Origin: Agelas oroides
Lineage: Eukaryota > Porifera > Demospongiae > Agelasida > Agelasidae
DNA length: 64,000 bases
Assembly (NCBI GenBank): GCA_949130485.1
Contig: OX422183.1
Coordinates: forward strand, 25,435,316 to 25,499,315
Direction: 5' to 3'
In this document: one piece after another, positions 24,641 through 36,256 of the stretch
How the letters are laid out: each line of letters begins with the position of its first letter
Numbering within the stretch: the stretch's first letter is position 1
The notes under the pieces: model-generated
Told to the model about the DNA's origin: nothing
What the model saw: only the letters and a program-made list of their open reading frames with translations
Database searches by the model: none
Translations under genes and position numbers: made by a program

Positions 24641-25059
24641 AAGCGTGGTGTAGTCAACACACAAGTACAATCACATCCACTGCTGCGCCGACGGTTTGGC
24701 ACTTCAGTGTCTTTCATTTTTGTGGGTAGGAATTGTCATGAAAAACTTCAAAAGGTTCTTGGAATTAATTTTCAGGGAGGTTTAACGTTTCAATGTCTAG
24801 TAGTGCATTAGATGCCACCATGTCTATATAAGCACATTTTATATGGCCAGTGTAGAGGAAGAACTACTGTGCAACAAGAATAGTAATCATGCTTGCATAC
24901 ATATGCAGTCAGTCAGGCATAAGTACATAGTTGGCGTGCGTGTGCATAGCTGGTTCATACTATCTGTTTTAGCAAGTTCGTAACTCAGCTTTAGTAGTAA
25001 GGCACCTCTGGTTGTCCAGGAGCCCGTAAGCCCTCGGTTGGCGAAGGGAAAGAGTCCAG
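24641..25059. other. Stretch without a supported gene
   Basis: Continuation of the zinc-ribbon ORF into low-information sequence, and the 5' flank of the truncated LINE. Nothing further is recognised. Confidence 0.35.
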
Positions 25060-26150
25060 CAACCAGCAGTGTGTCTTCGTCTTTGTCTGCTTCCTTGATG
25101 CCTCAAAAGCATTTGATCTTGTGAATCACAAGATGCTCTTTGAAAGATTATTTGATAGAAAACTTCCTGCTCATCTTGTTTGCTTCTTTTTATCATGGTA
25201 CAAGGAGCAGCGCATGTGTGTCAGGTGTGGGAATTCTTTCTCTGATAGTTTTCCTGTCTCAAATGGTGTCAGGCAAGGTGGTATACTTTCTCCAATTCTT
25301 TTCACCATCTATATTGATGACCTCTTAGGTGACCTATGCAAGCTTGGTGTTGGGTGTCACTGGGACTCTCCTTTTGCCGGTGCTGTGTGCTATGCAGATG
25401 ATTTGGTTCTTCTGACACCTTCTCCATCAGCCCTAAGGATCATGCTGAACTGTTGTGAGAATTTTGCTACTATTGGCGGCCTTAAGTTTAATCTGTCTAA
25501 GATGCAGTTAATACGTTTCTCCCCTTTTCCTTCTTCCTCTTGTTCTGCCTGCTTTTATTTTTGTGGTCAGTAACTTCCTTTTCTTGACACTGTCTCACAT
25601 CTTGGTCATCTTCTTCATCACAATCTCAGTGATGTTCAAGATATTAACTCCAAATTGCGCGACATGGTCAGGAAGGCTAACTGTCTATTTGCTACCTTTC
25701 CAAGAGTTGGTCCACATATCTTAACTCGTTTATTTCAGTCCTACTGCCTTTCTCTTTATGGCTCCGGTCTATGGTCACTTTCTTCCCCCACTCTTCAAAA
25801 TATTGAAGTTGCCTTTAATAAGATTCTTCGCAGAATTTGGCATCTCTCCCCTTGTAGTCATTCTCGTATTGTTCATTTAGTTGCTAATCTTCACAGCCTC
25901 TTCAATGTCATCTATCGGTTCTAAATCTCTCCTCTTTGCTGCCACCCAGTGCCCTTCTCTGTTTGTTCATACCGTCTTTTATGATTCTCTCTCTACTGTT
26001 TCTCTTTCTGTGGATATAATACCATGTTTGGCAGTCGTCACATCAAGCACTACTACGCTGAAGATTTCATTTGTGCTGCAGTTATTAGATCCCTACGTCA
26101 TTCAGTTGCTGACTCCAATTCAGATTATCCGAACCATATCTTGTGACTAG
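25060..26150 (+). pseudogene. Second CR1/jockey-like LINE reverse transcriptase, 5'-truncated
   Basis: It begins in the palm domain (FLDASKAFDLVNHKMLF), then NGVRQGGILSPILFTIY and the catalytic CYADDLVLL. It continues to GGLKFNLSKMQ and, after a frameshift near 25570, to FQSYCLSLYGS and ILRRIWHLSP. The 5' half is missing, which is normal for LINE copies. Further shifts near 25920 break the C-terminus. The RT core is better preserved than in the 9-kb copy. Confidence 0.88.
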
Positions 26151-26205
26151 TAGCTAAATAATGTTATTTAAGTATTTTTTTACTACTCCTACTATTGGTG
26201 TGTTG

Positions 26206-26385
<180 letters not shown>

Positions 26386-26929
26386 AATAAACTGTTTGTG
26401 ACAGAGGTTGCTGTGGATTGACATCTTTCCCAACAGGTGGATCCATGAGGTAAAAGAGAGCTGCACTTGGACACCCGTGAAGTATAAATTTGGGGGGTGA
26501 AAAACTTAGTACCCCACGAAAATAATCTGCTATACAATATAGAGGTAGGTATACACATTTTGTCACAGTCAGTGAACTTGCACATATGTAACACAAGGGG
26601 TTTTCACTTCACTGGACTACATCTGAAATACTGAACTGGACTACTGGCCCATCTGCATAGACCATCATAATGGTGCAAGAATGGTGGGCTTCACCCCCTA
26701 AGTTGTTGAATAACCTGCCTTTTGACACCTCAATGCATGCTATTTTAAAAGAAACCCATAAATGTATGGCAATGTATTAGATATTTAGGAAAAGTATCAG
26801 GTCAATTACACTCAACTTGCCACTAACAATTGATTGACATTTAGTATAAATAAACAACAGCCTAGTGTATTCTTCAGTCCAGTAAATACAGATACTCATG
26901 CATACCACATGTAGGTTGACCACACTTAC

Positions 26930-27019
26930 CTCATTGCTCCAGATGTAGAATGCTTTATACATTGGGTAAAATTCAGAAATGTTCATCTTTCCAAACCTCT
27001 CTCTTGTCTTTTTGATAAT
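26930..27019 (-). CDS. Exon D4
   Basis: The acceptor is AATTTTCACACAG and the donor is AATGAG|GTAAGTGTG. There are thirty codons in phase 0 (IIKKTRERFGKMNISEF, then AFYIWSNE). Both splice sites are near consensus. Confidence 0.86.
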
Positions 27020-27198
27020 CTGTGTGAAAATTAGTCACGTAGTAAATAGGTGCATACCAACTATGTTTGGGTGGTATAAGAATTGGAATAGAATTATGCT
27101 GAATTATTCCTGTACTACAAGATAAAGACACACGGAACTACCAGAAGGTGAATGTGTTAACTAGTTCAAAAATGCCACCAAGTACCTACCATACTCAC

Positions 27199-27270
27199 AG
27201 CTAGACCACATTTCACAACACCTGCTACAAGTGATTTGGCACACTGCACATCAGAGAGTTGGTATATGGA
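27199..27270 (-). CDS. Exon D3, acceptor abutting a transposon end
   Basis: A 24-codon exon (SIYQLSDVQCAKSLVAG) with a strong GCT|GTGAGT donor. Its acceptor AG (27272-27271) lies 2-5 bases from the terminal sequence TATGTAGGGATGGC of a repeat that occurs elsewhere in the window (27274 onward). The branch point and polypyrimidine region must therefore come from the inserted element. Confidence 0.8.
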
Positions 27271-27273
27271 CTC

Positions 27274-27488
27274 TATGTAGGGATGGCGCAGACGTGCAAT
27301 ATATGCAATACTTAAGCAAAAGCCATGTAACTTCACCACAAATACGCTAAAAGCTTATTTAAGTGCCCAGCCTTCCTCTTTGAGTGCCTTTATGATCAGA
27401 AAAACTCATATAAGTTCCCAAAAGCCACGTGGAAGACAGCTAAACGCAAAAGTGTGCAGTAGCAAAAGTGCCATTTTTTTGTATTCTT

Positions 27489-27570
<82 letters not shown>

Positions 27571-27600
27571 AAAGTGAAGGTAAATATACAAAGTCCTGGA
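27274..27600 (-). mobile_element. TGTAGGGATG-family element with (TC)n, next to exon D3
   Basis: It starts with TATGTAGGGATGGCGC and matches, inverted, 60690-60852 (AAGCTTATTTAAG, AGTGCCTTTGTGATC and CTTCCGAG-like blocks). A long (TC)n follows, then AGTGAAGGTAAATATACAAAG, which resembles 60218-60242. There is no ORF. Confidence 0.65.
27493..27569. repeat. (TC)n microsatellite
   Basis: A pure TC dinucleotide array of about 38 units. Confidence 0.95.
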
Positions 27601-28156
27601 CAAGGTATTATAGTAATTAATGCACTTCAATGAGCTTAGGTATTAGTAACTCTTTTGCTATTAAATTAATGATTACAAGTAACATTTTCCCAAATCATGC
27701 AACTATTCCATCCACAACTCAACTCCAAGACCATTCCCATTCTGCACAAGCTTATAAAAGGTATCAAACTGGACACTCAAGCTGTCAGTATACTGCATTA
27801 TACTAGCCAGATACTTAATTTGCATTGCACAAGCCTGGGCAAGCAGCACACTATTAATACCACACGTCACTCCTCATAGCACACAGAAATGCATCCAGCT
27901 TTAGCAATGGGGGCTGTTAGCTGTTGATTGCTTGCACAAAAACTGAGCTACCCTTTGCCTCACATTCATACACATGCACAAAAACACACACATTAATTGA
28001 GAATAGCCATTACTATGTGATTTGAGGGTCATGGTAGCATGTGATTTTAACCCTTTAAACCCTATAGTACACTTTTGATAACGTCATACTGCGCACTGCG
28101 CAGAAAAGATAGTCTCTGCACGCTGGCGCGCAGGTTCTGCGTGAGCAGAAAGGGTA

Positions 28157-28252
28157 GGACAGGGGGAGGTGGGTGGGACAGGGGGAGGTGGGTGGGACAG
28201 GGGGAGGTGGGTGGGACAGGGGGAGGTGGATGGGACAGGGGGAGGTGGGTGG
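28157..28252. repeat. 19-bp G-rich minisatellite
   Basis: About five units of GACAGGGGGAGGTGGGTGG. The other B copies carry only one unit, so the expansion happened in this copy. The G runs could form quadruplexes. Confidence 0.9.
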
Positions 28253-28389
28253 GGTCACCCGCAGGGTGCTGTGCACATGGCAGCTGCTAGGCTTGGCTGC
28301 AAAAGGACCGTGGTTGGCACCGGGTGGGCCAACTCTTGGCCTGGCTGCATGAGCAGGCTTAGAAAATGCTACTCTCACCTTTCAGGGGG

Positions 28390-28805
28390 TTCATTTCTGG
28401 CAGGGAAGGCTTCTTGGGCTCTAAGCGGGTGTTTGCCAATGGAGAGTGCTGACCATTGCATGCTCGTTAATGAGGGGGCGTGGTTAAGGTCACATGTCTG
28501 CTTGCTAAGGCTGGAAGTGGAGTTGGGCTCAGTTTTGGAGTCAGAGCTTTGACACAAATGGAGATACGGTGCGTTAAAGGCATGTTTAGGCTAAAACTTC
28601 ATTTCTGGCAGGGAAGGCTTCTTGGGCTCTAAGCGGGTGTTTGCCAATGGAGAGTGCTGACCATTGCATGCTCGTTAATGAGGGGGCGTGGTTAAGGTCA
28701 CATGTCTGCTTGCTAAGGCTGGAAGTAGAGTTGGGCTCAGTTTTGGAGTCAGAGCTTTGACACAAATGGAGATACGGTGCGTTAAAGGCATGTTTAGGCT
28801 AAAAC
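28390..28805. repeat. 208-bp tandem duplication
   Basis: 28390-28597 and 28598-28805 are almost identical; I see one substitution (GGAAGTGGAG versus GGAAGTAGAG). The near identity implies a recent event or ongoing homogenisation. Confidence 0.9.
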
Positions 28806-28840
28806 TAATCTCCAGTGAAAAAAATTCAGTGTTTAAAGGG

Positions 28841-29812
28841 TTAAGGTAGGACAACCTTGAATCGTGAATCGGGCCGATTCTGCTCATAAATAATTAACGA
28901 GGTTGGGTGACCATAATGGCATGATTGAAATTCATTGGCTTGTTTACACTTTCCCATGGCGGCAACCGGAATCAACAAGGGGGCGTGTCCCTTTGATGTG
29001 GCCTGCGGCCCTTTGTAGTGGTCTGGTGGCACTTGCATGTGGCTGGGCGCAACTTTGAAGAAATCCTCCAACACTTAAAAGAAAAAAAACACACTACAAA
29101 GATTTTCTAGCTCGTTGAATGTGATGGTTGGCTATTTGTGTGTGCAAAGCTTGCCTGAGTGGGCTTGAATGTTTGTGAGTGTGGTGCATAGGCAGAGAGC
29201 CATCCTGGAAGATGGGTGTCATCACACAGTTGTCTCGCAAAGGTACTGTAGAAAGCTGACCTTTCAGGCTTGTAGGCCCCGCCCGATTTTATGCTAGTGT
29301 GAATGTGTGTAACTTGGCTCCATTCTAGGGGCAATGACAGGAAGTAGGTTTGTGGGCATAACTTCCTGGCCTGGAGGTGAGCGGGAAAAAGCATACATAG
29401 TTTTGTAGGGGGTGAGTTGAGCTTTCTGAAACTGGGGTCAGTTTTGGTTGGTTTGAGTGGAGGTGTGTCGAATTTTTCTTGAAAGCCAGCATAGCCAAAA
29501 TTACTGTTTTTGAGGTCAAATGTGTGTTTTGCCCTGTAAACTGGAATTGAAGTGGTCCCAGGACAAATCCATACGTAAAGTTTTTACTTGTTTTGTGTGT
29601 GTGTTGATGATGTGGTCAGACTGGGGGTGGAGCCTTGGAGAGGGTGCAAATTTTTATTTTAGCTGAGGGACTAAAATTGAGGTTTTTGGCATTATCAGGT
29701 AGAGAAAGCAGTTTGGTACAAACTTTTTGTGAATCTTGTGTACACTTAGGCATTGCCCATCCCACCGTCCACATCACTCGGAGATTTGTGATTCAAAGTT
29801 GTCCTACCTTAA
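28841..29812 (+). mobile_element. TTAA family C, copy 1
   Basis: The ends TTAAGGTAGGACAAC and GTTGTCCTACCTTAA are a perfect 15-bp inverted repeat including the TTAA. The length is 972 bp, with no transposase. A partial inverted copy is at 43561-43803, and a 49-bp interior piece recurs at 61936-61984. Confidence 0.9.
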
Positions 29813-30202
29813 GTTCCCACAATTTGATATTTAGACATTCACTGCTCAAACCTTACTGTAACTTTTTACTATTGTTGTGATCACCATCAGGCTAGAAAGC
29901 TGTTTTCATGCCGCATGAAGGTGATCACAGTATCAATGCCACAGTATCAATGAAAAGTTTGTGTTCAAATATCAAACTTTGAGAAATCATCTATATACCA
30001 TGCTCAGGAGCACATTTGTGCACAACACAGACAGCAAGGATGGTGTACAAAATACAATTTCTACATTGTTTGGTTACTTTTGGCCCTACAAAGGCTTGTG
30101 TTATGGTCCAGATTTAAGCTACAGCTACAATAACTACAATAACTAAAATATACTAAAAAGTCACTAACTAAATCACATTACAAAAGAGGTAGGCAGACAT
30201 AC
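29813..30202. other. Short intronic stretch
   Basis: No gene or repeat is recognised between the family C element and exon D2. Confidence 0.4.
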
Positions 30203-30436
30203 CTCTGTTTCAATGTATGGGCGAAAATCGCCAACCCAGGTAACAGCTTTACTGGATGCCAAGAACATTCCCAAGGTGCTTTCAACTCCTTTCTTGATTT
30301 CAACAGCTTTCAATAGAAGATAGAACCATTTTCTGCACTCAACTTTTAAAGTAGTACTTTTGCAACGTTTTTGCATGGAAACAAGCCACACTGTATCCAA
30401 GAAATCAACTCCCTTCAGGGCAAAGTGAAAAAAGCA
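30203..30436 (-). CDS. Exon D2
   Basis: The acceptor is TCACTTATTGCAG and the donor is ACAGAG|GTATGTCTG. There are 78 codons in phase 0 (FALKGVDFLDTVWLVSM, then KWFYLLLKAVEIKKGVE). The pattern is that of an alpha-helical scaffold, with no catalytic signature. Only a 42-bp intron separates it from D1. Confidence 0.9.
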
Positions 30437-30478
30437 CTGCAATAAGTGACATTTTTACAACACTCTAATTTGAATTAC

Positions 30479-30659
30479 CTCCCCAACAAATCCTGCCACA
30501 GTGTGATTAACACTAGCATCAGAAAGTTTGAGTGCTGGGTCATGTTTATGAAACAAGCAGCCATAGTGGTCTCTGGATGTCCTGACAAATGATGAAACAA
30601 ACTGCTCTTCATTCTGAAAGAGCTTCTCCTGATTCTGAAGAATCTCGTATATAAGGTCC
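30479..30659 (-). CDS. Exon D1
   Basis: The acceptor is GCTATCTCTCTGCAG and the donor is GGGGAG|GTAATTC. The 181 nt are open and read DLIYEILQNQEKLFQNEEQF, then HYGCLFHKHDPALKLSD. It needs two bases from an upstream exon that I could not place. The outgoing phase 0 matches D2. Confidence 0.85.
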
Positions 30660-31177
30660 CTGCAGAGAGATAGCAATGAGAATTAGGTTGGTAAGGTATG
30701 TAAGAAGCAGTACATGGGCACATTAAAACACCCATTGATATTTTATAATTCCCTTTCTACTATTTGATGGTATTGATATGAAAACAGTTCCCAGTTGCCC
30801 CCTGCTATTTTTTATTGCGGGAAAATGGTAGGGCTTGGAAATTGACCCAAGGCTAATATACCAGCACTTTAGGTCTATAACATACCAGCACTTGAGGTCT
30901 ATAACATACCACAGGGAGGATTTAAGCATTCTTTGTTTGAATGCAGCCTTATGAGTTCTCTGTTCTAAATATTTGTATCTTGGTAATGCACTAGAACTTG
31001 TTTCTTCATCAGAGTTGTACAATAAAGTGAGCCGTTACTAAAAATTTGCTGCTGGAAGCTACAACCTCTGCAAGCCAGCTTCTCACCGTGAAGTCCAAAC
31101 CATTGCAAACTCAATAGAAAGAGTACAATTTAGCATCAGGAGTGGGATCCATAACGAGTACTTGAGTAGAAAACAGA

Positions 31178-31390
31178 ATGGAGGACCAGATAGCAGCCCT
31201 TTTGCAGAAAATCAATCAGCAGAACAAACAGCTACAGCTTCTGACCTGGCAGCTAGTGAAGCAAGTGAAGGAATTTTTAGCTAAAACACAAAACGACAAA
31301 CTAATACATCAATGCTATCAAGGGAGAATTGAACTCCATGAAGGGGAACATGAATGGACAAATACATTCAATGCAAGAATCCATAGCTAG
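31178..31390 (+). pseudogene. Gag-like N-terminal fragment of the gypsy element
   Basis: MEDQIAALLQKINQQNKQLQ begins a coiled-coil-like stretch just after the left LTR, where gag is expected. It runs 70 codons before the frame is lost, and has no capsid or zinc-knuckle signature. Confidence 0.45.
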
Positions 31391-31984
31391 GCTGGAAAGT
31401 TCCCATGCAGAGATTGGTGAGCAGCAAAAGATGTTGAAGCAGGAAGGTACTACTGCAGGAGCTCACTGTTCCAACCAGCTTTGCAGTTACTATATACTTC
31501 AGCCATGCTGCCTCTGTTTGTGCCATCAGAAGCTACCACTGTGGTGGCTCCAAGACATGGCACAGGAAGGTGGAGATTCTACAGACACTGAAGATACTCA
31601 TTGAAGTGCACTCAGCAGTTCTCACATTGATGACCAACCGTTCACAAGGAAGAGAAGCAAATTCAGTAGGAGGTAGGCCCCACAAAGATACAGAAGCCTG
31701 AGGAGTGCTACAAGCCAGTAACAGTGGCCAGTTCCGTTTGATGGAAAAATTGCCTAAGATACCTACCACAAACAACACCATAGTTACAAAGCCTTGACAA
31801 TTGTGCTGGACACTCATTGTAGTTTATTACACCAGACAGAGCTCAACAAAATCCCATTGCAGAGGTGTGTCGTCTTGCAAAACTAGCAGAAGATGTTGAA
31901 GCATCTAATTATATATTTAAAAAGGGGCTCTATTTGTGCAGTTGTTGATTAATCTTAATGTTGCAGGTACTGTCAATGGGAGGA

Positions 31985-32235
31985 CCTAATCGCAAATGTA
32001 TCTGAGGTGTTCAAGCATTCGAGAAAAGTGAAACTGAAACTATTGCCAAACAAATATTGGGGCATGTGGTGAGCAAAAACGGCATTTCTCCAAATACTGG
32101 AGAAATTGATGTCATCAAAGCCTAGCCAAGACCACCACCTACAGTTACAGAAGTTAAAAGCTTCCTGAAACTTTGTGCTTTCTACCATCACTTTATCCCT
32201 TCATTTGCTAAAATTGCACATTCTCTGCATCAGTA
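31985..32235 (+). pseudogene. Gypsy reverse transcriptase, C-terminal part
   Basis: The frame encodes GHVVSKNGISPN, one in-frame stop, then TEVKSFLKLCAFYHHFIPSF. This matches the conserved LGH-S--G---P / FLGL-NYYR-FI region at the RT-to-RNase H boundary of Ty3/gypsy elements. The catalytic YxDD part is not found upstream. Confidence 0.8.
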
Positions 32236-32502
32236 CGCTACTACTTATCCATTTCCACAGGTTCAAACTGTATCCAGGTACATAGTCATAGTCATGGAGA
32301 TTACAGCTGCATCTGTACAAGCCATGAATATTGGATAATGCATGTGATAATTGAACGTAGCCATGTGACTGCATGCAACCTACAGCACGTTTTTGCTGCC
32401 AACAAGATTCGTTACAGGCTTATATTGGATGGTCACTGTCTTGTTATCTGTCAGCACACCACTTACAGTAGACTCACTCTTGCTCACTGATGTTGATATG
32501 CC

Positions 32503-34080
32503 TCAGGCCCGTAAGCAGTTTACGCAGCTGCAATGAAAGGACGCACGTAAATACGTGTGTAAATAAATTCTAAGTGAATGGGTACCAGCCTGAGTACAAA
32601 GATAGACAATAAGATGGAAGTGGTAAGTATTAGAAGTGTAAAATGGTGAAAAAAAGGGTAGCAAAACAGTGATTGCGGACTGAAGGGGGACCCGGCTTTC
32701 CTGACAAGCAAGGTCCATGGTTTCTGGGGAAGCTGCTGGATGGTGGATGCTTGAGCGTACTCCTCTCAGGCACATTATTGCTGAACGCAGCAGCGAGTAG
32801 CTCAGTTTGCAGCGAATCCAGTAAAGTGTCTTGCTGTAGGATTGGTCACATTTCTGTGCCAGCATTGATGCAATTCTCTTATAGACCACACTGGCTGTTG
32901 GTCCCATTCCTCCTGCTGTGGAAAAAACCAGGGGAGAGAAGGATCCATGATCCACTTCTCTGAAGCATTGATCATACACTCTCCTTTTTTCCCTCTCATT
33001 CTTCTTGTAGCATTGGCTAAGGGAGGTGTTCCAGTGACTCTGTGCAAAGGGGCCAAATACCCTTACATCAAAGAATGCACGGTTCCGGTCACCTCCCCAG
33101 AAGTCGTCTGCTGCGATATCTAGGCGGGTTCCTTCTTCTCTGTTGGCGGATTGTAGGGTGAGTTGCTCACCTGAAAGTGGTTGGAGTTGAGGCTCAGTTC
33201 CTACATTGTGGCACACCTCAGTGAGGAATCCTGCTGTAATGTCTCTCAACTCATTATGGCGAATGGATGGGAAAACACCACGAGTGCAAATGAATGCATG
33301 CTCGACTGTGAAGCTGTGTCACCAGATGCAGTGAGATGGTAGATGAGATGGGCGTCATCCATAGTGAAGGCAAAGAGCATCTCGGAAAGCCCCTTTGTGG
33401 AGGGCAAATCCGTGTTCAGCTATTAGGAGTGTGGCAAGCCAAACTTTTCTGTTGAGACTTGCATTGCTCTCCATGTCATTAGTCAGCTTTTCCTCCAATT
33501 CTGCCGCTGCTGCCGAGTCTCGTTTTCACTGTCTTATAGCTTCCTTCTTGGCTGTCAATCGTTGAGCTTTAGCCTCTTGGTGGTATATAGGTGACTGCTC
33601 AGAAATGAGAGATGAGGGGTGCAGTGATGTTTTTTGAAGATTGGTGGTAGAATCTGCTGTTTCTGGTTGGGTTGATGATTCCTAGTCCCCCATGCCGTAC
33701 TGGTAGTGCTAGAAGGTCTCTGGTGTCATTGCTCAGTGCACTTTGACCTGTCAGAGACGGTAGGAACTTGTGTCTTATTGCATCTTCCAGTGGCTGAAGC
33801 AGACTTTCAATGTCAGGGATAGTTCTTATCAGATATGTCCACTTATGGTTCAGACCATGAATGAAAGCAGCATATGCTGCGTGTGGTTGAGTGAGAGCAA
33901 TAGATGACAAGCATTCTATTTCATTGACCCATTCGCATACTTTGTGCTCGACATAGACAGAGATGAATTGCGGCGTGCCAATGGCTGCACCAAGATGTCT
34001 CTTGCCTTCTGTGGTTATTGATATTCCTGAATCTTTGAACTGGTCTTTAGCTTCATCCAGATGATGCTCTTAAATAAATC
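32503..34080 (-). pseudogene. RT C-terminus and restriction-like endonuclease of a non-LTR retrotransposon
   Basis: Reading from 34080 down: a thumb-like segment (KRHLGAAIGTPQFI, then LLALPVRHGGLGIINP), a stop near 33600, a Cys/His cluster (CIWCHSFTVEHAFIC), and a C-terminal domain with RLDIAADDFWGG, FFDVRVFGP and GSFSPLVFSTAGGMG. The Cys/His cluster followed by a D...DVRVF nuclease-like core matches R2/NeSL-type elements with a restriction-like endonuclease; the clade is inference. The frame is open from 33249 to 32503. It lies antisense inside the gypsy element. Confidence 0.7.
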
Positions 34081-34254
34081 GCTATTTCAGGCACTCGAGA
34101 GTTCACAAGTTGTCCTTCTAGTGATTCACCGCCAACAATGAACCACCAGCTGAACTAGTACTTTCTTTCGTGAAAATTCTATGTCAGTTGGCTTAACAAA
34201 TACATATATATGGACAGCCAAAAATTGGACGCATTATTCTGCAAGCCATGTAGC

Positions 34255-34400
34255 TATTATGGCTCTGCTTCTGTCCCAAAATGGCCTCAGAAGCAATCTC
34301 AGAGCATCTAATTTTTAACAAATTTCCTGGGGGAGCATGCCCCCAGACCCCCTTACTCATCCATGCTTATGCATGTATACGTCACACACCCATGTAACCC
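34255..34400 (+). repeat. hAT-like repeat fragment
   Basis: GGCCTCAGAAGCAATCTCAG and the poly-C GCATGCCCCCAGACCCCC block match 505-655 (inverted) and 41845-41930. Confidence 0.55.
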
Positions 34401-34829
34401 CCCTTCTGTGCCTGACTGACAGTAACTACTAACTAGTATCACAGTGCTATTCTTGAACAGGTTCTTGCTTGTCTGCAGGTATTCTAGTAGCTGTACACAA
34501 GTCAGCAGAAGGAGTTCGAGCAAAAGTGTTATTCAGATCACATGCTCCAAGCTCTAGCGGTACATTTGTTATGCTGTGATACATTTATGACAATTGTGAA
34601 ACGTACTGAAATTTGATTGATACTGCCAACTCTAGAGTAGCAGAAGTCAACAGTAAGTTTGAACTCAGTTACCAGGCCGTTTCTTTATGAGGGTATGAGG
34701 CTAAAAACTGGCATAGGAAGTGTGAAGAGAAGGAGAGAGTAATTACTCCCCAACTTCAGTCGCCTCTGTGTGCACAGAAACACCATTACTGTGTCACTCA
34801 ATGAGAGTTATTGGCAGTAGTGAAAGTCA

Positions 34830-35336
34830 TTAACCCTTTAACTACGAATGACGACTATAGTCGTCATCGAAATTCAGCTGCATGTTATCAGTTGGCGCAA
34901 TCCGTTTGGAAGATAGGTTCTGCGCTAGCAGAAAGGGTGGGACAGGGGGAGGTGGGTGGGTGCACCACTCTGGCTGACAGTGCATGGCGGCTGCAGCAGC
35001 TGGCTATAGAAAGGGCCTGGTCAGCGCTGGATGGCCCGTTCTTCTGCTTTCTTGTACAAACGAGCGTAGAAAACAGTCCTTTCACCTTGTAGGGGCTCCA
35101 TTTCTGGCTTTTTAGGCAGCTTTCAGTCTGGAGGAGCATTCTCTAGCCCTGACTATTGAACGGTCGGTAGTGAGTGGGTGTAGTCAGGGTCATGAACCTG
35201 CAAAGAACTTCTGAAGGAAGCTGTGGATCAAGTTTCTCGGGCTAACTCCTGGCAGAAGTGGAAATACTGGTGAAAGAAGGTGGGACTAGTCTACACAAGA
35301 CCTTTAGGGAAATTAATTTAGTATTTAAAGGGTTAA
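34830..35336 (+). mobile_element. TTAA family B, copy 2 (compact form)
   Basis: It runs from TTAACCCTTTAACTACG to AAAGGGTTAA. It has one G-rich unit and no tandem duplication, so it probably shows the basic form. GACGACTATAGTCGTC near the left end is a perfect palindrome. Confidence 0.85.
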
Positions 35337-35352
35337 TTAAGTATTTTCATAG

Positions 35353-36256
35353 TTACTCAGGCACATTAAGGACTGGGTCCAGCTCTTTTGCGCGCGCTGC
35401 CTAAATTACCCCTGGGGTGGGCGTTATCGCACCACAAACAGGAAGCCAGTTGTATCTATGTAAACAATATGGGACCTTGGAATGCAATTATGCACTTTGG
35501 CTATGCGGTACCGACAGATCAGCTTAGGCTTGTACTGGTCCTTACAACAACGCTCAGACTTGTCTTTACTTTTTCCGACTAAAGCGTGATGTGAGACACA
35601 CGTCTGTAACACTAGAAGTTGTTCTGCCAAGCACTTTCAGCAACTTTCAAAGCGCACATATTGGAGTCACGTGCACTGTGTAGTGTAGCACGTGCTAGCT
35701 ACCTCTGAATGAGCCGCATAATGGCCGCTTAGCAGCTCTTTTCCCGGAAGTAACTCACGAGGAGTTTTTGCGAAAAGAACTGGAGTATACTGTTGGGTTA
35801 GACCGAGAAGAAATCCAATTGTCTTTGATTTCACCGTGGGAAAAGTTCGTAGCTTACCGCTAAAGGTGCGAAGTGGAAGTTTAAATGCCTGGTGGGTGTG
35901 GCATACTTGCCAGTTCCAGCGCTTTGGAAAGAGATATCCACTATTCCCACGGATAAGAAGTTGAGCCAGCTGAAATAGAACGTAATGGTGTAAAAACAAT
36001 CGTGAAATTTTGATCGCAAAAAGTCCTCATATCAAGTTTATTGTACTGATATACCCCAAGGGAGGGGCTTGGTACAGCTAAGCTGTTTATGGGCGTGGCC
36101 TGAAATGATGTCATAGTAAACATTATGGGTGGGGCTACACGTAACAACAGTAAACAATTATGTCAAGCTTCTTCCCTTGTCATAAAGTTGATCCAAATTT
36201 TGCCATAATGTAGCCTCAAAAGTCACAGACCCAGTCCTTAATGCCCCTGAGTACCT
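35353..36256. mobile_element. Element with 26-bp inverted ends
   Basis: The ends ACTCAGGCACATTAAGGACT and AGTCCTTAATGCCCCTGAGT continue inward as GGGTC/GACCC. A TTAA sits inside the inverted repeat and is not its border. No ORF is recognised. It interrupts the gypsy element just before RNase H. Confidence 0.7.

Larger units (their letters stand above)
28047..28844 (+). mobile_element. TTAA family B, copy 1
   Basis: The ends are TTAACCCTTTAAA and TTTAAAGGGTTAA. TTAACCC is also the typical piggyBac terminus. Inside are a 19-bp GACAGGGGGAGGTGGGTGG array (about 28157-28252) and a 208-bp tandem duplication. Its right-hand TTAA doubles as the left TTAA of family C copy 1. Confidence 0.85.

Noticed and set aside
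28055-28552. Gly/Trp-rich and Pro-rich ORFs
   Set aside because: They arise from the 19-bp G-rich array inside TTAA family B copy 1.
35366-36241. Fourth TTAA-bounded family (TTAAGGACTGGGTC ends)
   Set aside because: The inverted repeat continues outward past the TTAA (TACTCAGG side), so TTAA is inside the terminal repeat and is not a target duplication.
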